Shown here in pieces: positions 62,409 to 64,000 of a DNA stretch of 64,000 bases. Numbering within the stretch: the stretch's first letter is position 1; each line of letters opens with the position of its first letter. The DNA comes from DATLLN01 sp963809205 (lineage in GTDB: Bacteria > Actinomycetota > Thermoleophilia > Gaiellales > JAICJC01): assembly GCA_963809205.1 (NCBI GenBank), contig CAWEIS010000028.1, forward strand, positions 62,001 to 126,000, written 5' to 3'. The translations under genes were made by a program, and so were the position numbers. The notes beneath the pieces were generated by a model, which saw only the letters and a program-made list of their open reading frames with translations, was not told the DNA's origin and made no database searches.

Positions 62409-63878
62409 TCAGTACCGATAGTGATCCGGCTTGAACGGTCCGCCGACCGGTATCCCCGCGTAGTCCGCTTGGTCGGGTGTCAGTTCTGTGAGCCGCACGC
62501 CCAGCGCGTTGAGATGGAGTCTCGCGACCTTCTCGTCGAGCAGTTTCGGTAGCACGTGGACGCCGTTCCCATACTCACCCCCGTTCGTGAACAACTCGAT
62601 TTGTGCAAGAGTCTGATTCGTGAACGAGCATGACATCACGAATGAGGGGTGGCCAGTTGCGTTGCCGAGGTTCAACAGGCGTCCCTCAGAAAGTAGGAGT
62701 AGCGCTCGCCCGTCGGGGAACACCCACTTATCGACCTGCGGCTTGATATTGATCCTATCGATACCGTCGATTCTTGCAAGCCCGGCAACGTCGATCTCAT
62801 TGTCGAAATGACCGATGTTTCCGACAATCGCTTGATGTTTCATCCGAGTCATGTCATTCACGGTAATGACGTTATAGTTGCCGGTAGCGGTCACGAAGAT
62901 GTCGGCGATCTCGACAACGTCGGCAAGCGTCTTCACCTCATAGCCTTGCATCGCCGCCTGAAGGGCACAGATGGGGTCGATCTCGGTAATGATCACACGC
63001 GCGCCTTGGCCGCGCAGAGACTCGGCGCAGCCCTTCCCGACGTCTCCGAACCCGCAGACGACCGCGATCTTACCTCCGATCATCACGTCGGTCGCCCGAT
63101 TGATTCCGTCGATAAGTGAGTGACGGCACCCGTATAGGTTGTCGAACTTCGACTTGGTGACAGAGTCGTTCACGTTGATGGCCGAGAACGGCAGTCCGCC
63201 GGCCGCGTGGAGCTGGTAGAGACGACTCACGCCGGTAGTCGTCTCCTCTGTGACTCCCTTGATTCCAGCGGCCACACGGCTCCACCGGCCCGGGTCATCG
63301 AGGATGATTGTTTCGAGGAGCGAAAGAAACGCTCGGAACTCGTCTGACTGTGCCTCGCTGGGATTCGGAACCGACCCCGCGACCTCGTACTCAGCGCCTT
63401 TGAGCACGAGCATCGTGGCATCACCGCCGTCGTCGAGGATCATGTTCGGGCCGCCTGACTCGGCCTGGGACCAGGTGAGGGCACGCTCGGTGCATTGCCA
63501 GTACTCCTCGAGCGTCTCTCCCTTCCAGGCGAAGACCGGAACGCCTTCCGGTTGCTGTTCGGTGCCTCGCCGGCCGACAACGACAGCCGCCGCAGCGTGG
63601 TCTTGAGTCGAGAAGATGTTGCACGAAGCCCAGCGGACGCTCGCTCCCAGGTCGACCAGCGTCTCGATCAGGACGGCAGTCTGGACCGTCATGTGAAGCG
63701 AGCCGGTGATACACGCGCCTTCGAGTGGGCGTATCGAGGCGTACTGCGCTCGCATCGCCATCAGTCCCGGCATCTCGTGCTCGGCCAACTCGATCTCCCG
63801 ACGACCAAAGGCTGCCAGCGACAGGTCGCTGACTTGGTAGTCTGAGGGGGCTAGCACGTTACTGGCGATCGTGGACAT
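62409..63878 (-). CDS. ahcY: Adenosylhomocysteinase
   Basis: 489 aa S-adenosylhomocysteine hydrolase, NAD-dependent. Conserved SLHMTVQTAVLIETLVDLGA, the NAD loop VCGFGDVGKGCAESLRGQGA, VITEIDPICALQAAMQGYEV, GNIGHFDNEIDVAGL and the C-terminal PDQADYAGIPVGGPFKPDHY with the terminal Tyr. GGAG is near the ATG. Completes the methyl cycle by splitting the by-product of SAM methyltransferases. Confidence 0.97.
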   Translation of the reverse strand: MSTIASNVLAPSDYQVSDLSLAAFGRREIELAEHEMPGLMAMRAQYASIRPLEGACITGSLHMTVQTAVLIETLVDLGASVRWASCNIFSTQDHAAAAVVVGRRGTEQQPEGVPVFAWKGETLEEYWQCTERALTWSQAESGGPNMILDDGGDATMLVLKGAEYEVAGSVPNPSEAQSDEFRAFLSLLETIILDDPGRWSRVAAGIKGVTEETTTGVSRLYQLHAAGGLPFSAINVNDSVTKSKFDNLYGCRHSLIDGINRATDVMIGGKIAVVCGFGDVGKGCAESLRGQGARVIITEIDPICALQAAMQGYEVKTLADVVEIADIFVTATGNYNVITVNDMTRMKHQAIVGNIGHFDNEIDVAGLARIDGIDRINIKPQVDKWVFPDGRALLLLSEGRLLNLGNATGHPSFVMSCSFTNQTLAQIELFTNGGEYGNGVHVLPKLLDEKVARLHLNALGVRLTELTPDQADYAGIPVGGPFKPDHYRY

Positions 63879-64000
63879 ACGTCTCCTTGGATTCGCGTCG
63901 TGTCGGGCTGGACTCCGGTATGGGGCATCACGCTTGAGCGGACTGCCGAACTACACAAGAGCTGCGTCCGTGGACTGCAGGTTGCATGCCTCGCGAAGCG
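63879..64000. other. Upstream region of ahcY, window edge
   Basis: Holds the ahcY ribosome site (AAGGAG on the minus strand) and probably its promoter. I could not fit it to the SAH riboswitch pattern. No gene is visible. Confidence 0.4.

Noticed and set aside
63879..64000. SAH riboswitch upstream of ahcY
   Set aside because: The leader is short and I could not place the conserved stems and pseudoknot; a covariance search would decide.

Overview
The window looks like one contiguous stretch of an actinobacterial chromosome with very high GC. Gene order (tig-clpP-clpX, valS-folC, ndk-maf-mreB), leaderless promoters, LuxR-type ATPase regulators and NarL-family kinases suggest a Thermoleophilia-like lineage (Solirubrobacterales or Gaiellales). 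That placement is inference from gene content; there is no rRNA here.

Layout. 1-13 kb is an ordered housekeeping block, almost all on the minus strand: uppP, mreB, maf, ndk, a zinc-ribbon membrane protein, folC and valS, then a serine hydrolase, clpX, clpP and tig. 13-20 kb is a signalling block: a DUF202 protein, a receiver and histidine kinase pair that reads into an MMPL exporter, a 58-bp perfect palindrome, and a cyclase-receiver-LuxR fusion. 20-25 kb holds three tRNA genes (Leu-UAG, His-GUG, Arg-UCG), a KAP-type P-loop NTPase with an altered Walker A, a secreted beta-helix protein and a YihY-like membrane protein.

From the tRNA-Arg gene at 25.1 kb to about 55 kb the window is accessory in character. 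It has lower coding density, many secreted proteins, gene fragments, frameshifted genes and inverted repeats. It contains a divergent chromate-resistance-like locus (chrB-type genes around a palindromic operator, a truncated chrA, and a frameshifted MFS transporter with a second chrB domain), an orphan sigma factor, and a large LAL regulator. It also contains a striking glycan-modification locus at 41.7-47.6 kb: a polysaccharide deacetylase fused to RTX-like repeats, a glucuronyl C5-epimerase-like protein, a sulfatase and a metallophosphatase. Deacetylation, C5-epimerisation and sulfate metabolism are the reaction types of heparin-like glycosaminoglycan maturation, so this is the best candidate for an undescribed system.

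55-61 kb encodes envelope polysaccharide functions: a Tat/lipoprotein deacetylase-like protein, an O-antigen-ligase-like polymerase, a Wzz-like protein with a degenerate kinase domain and a PAP2 phosphatase. The window ends with a SAM methyltransferase preceded by a clear promoter and, convergent to it, S-adenosylhomocysteine hydrolase.

Frameshifts cluster in 28.1-30.6 kb and 34.5-35.1 kb, with single cases at 41.5, 54.8 and 61.2 kb. They could be real gene decay or local sequence error, and the sequence alone cannot decide.
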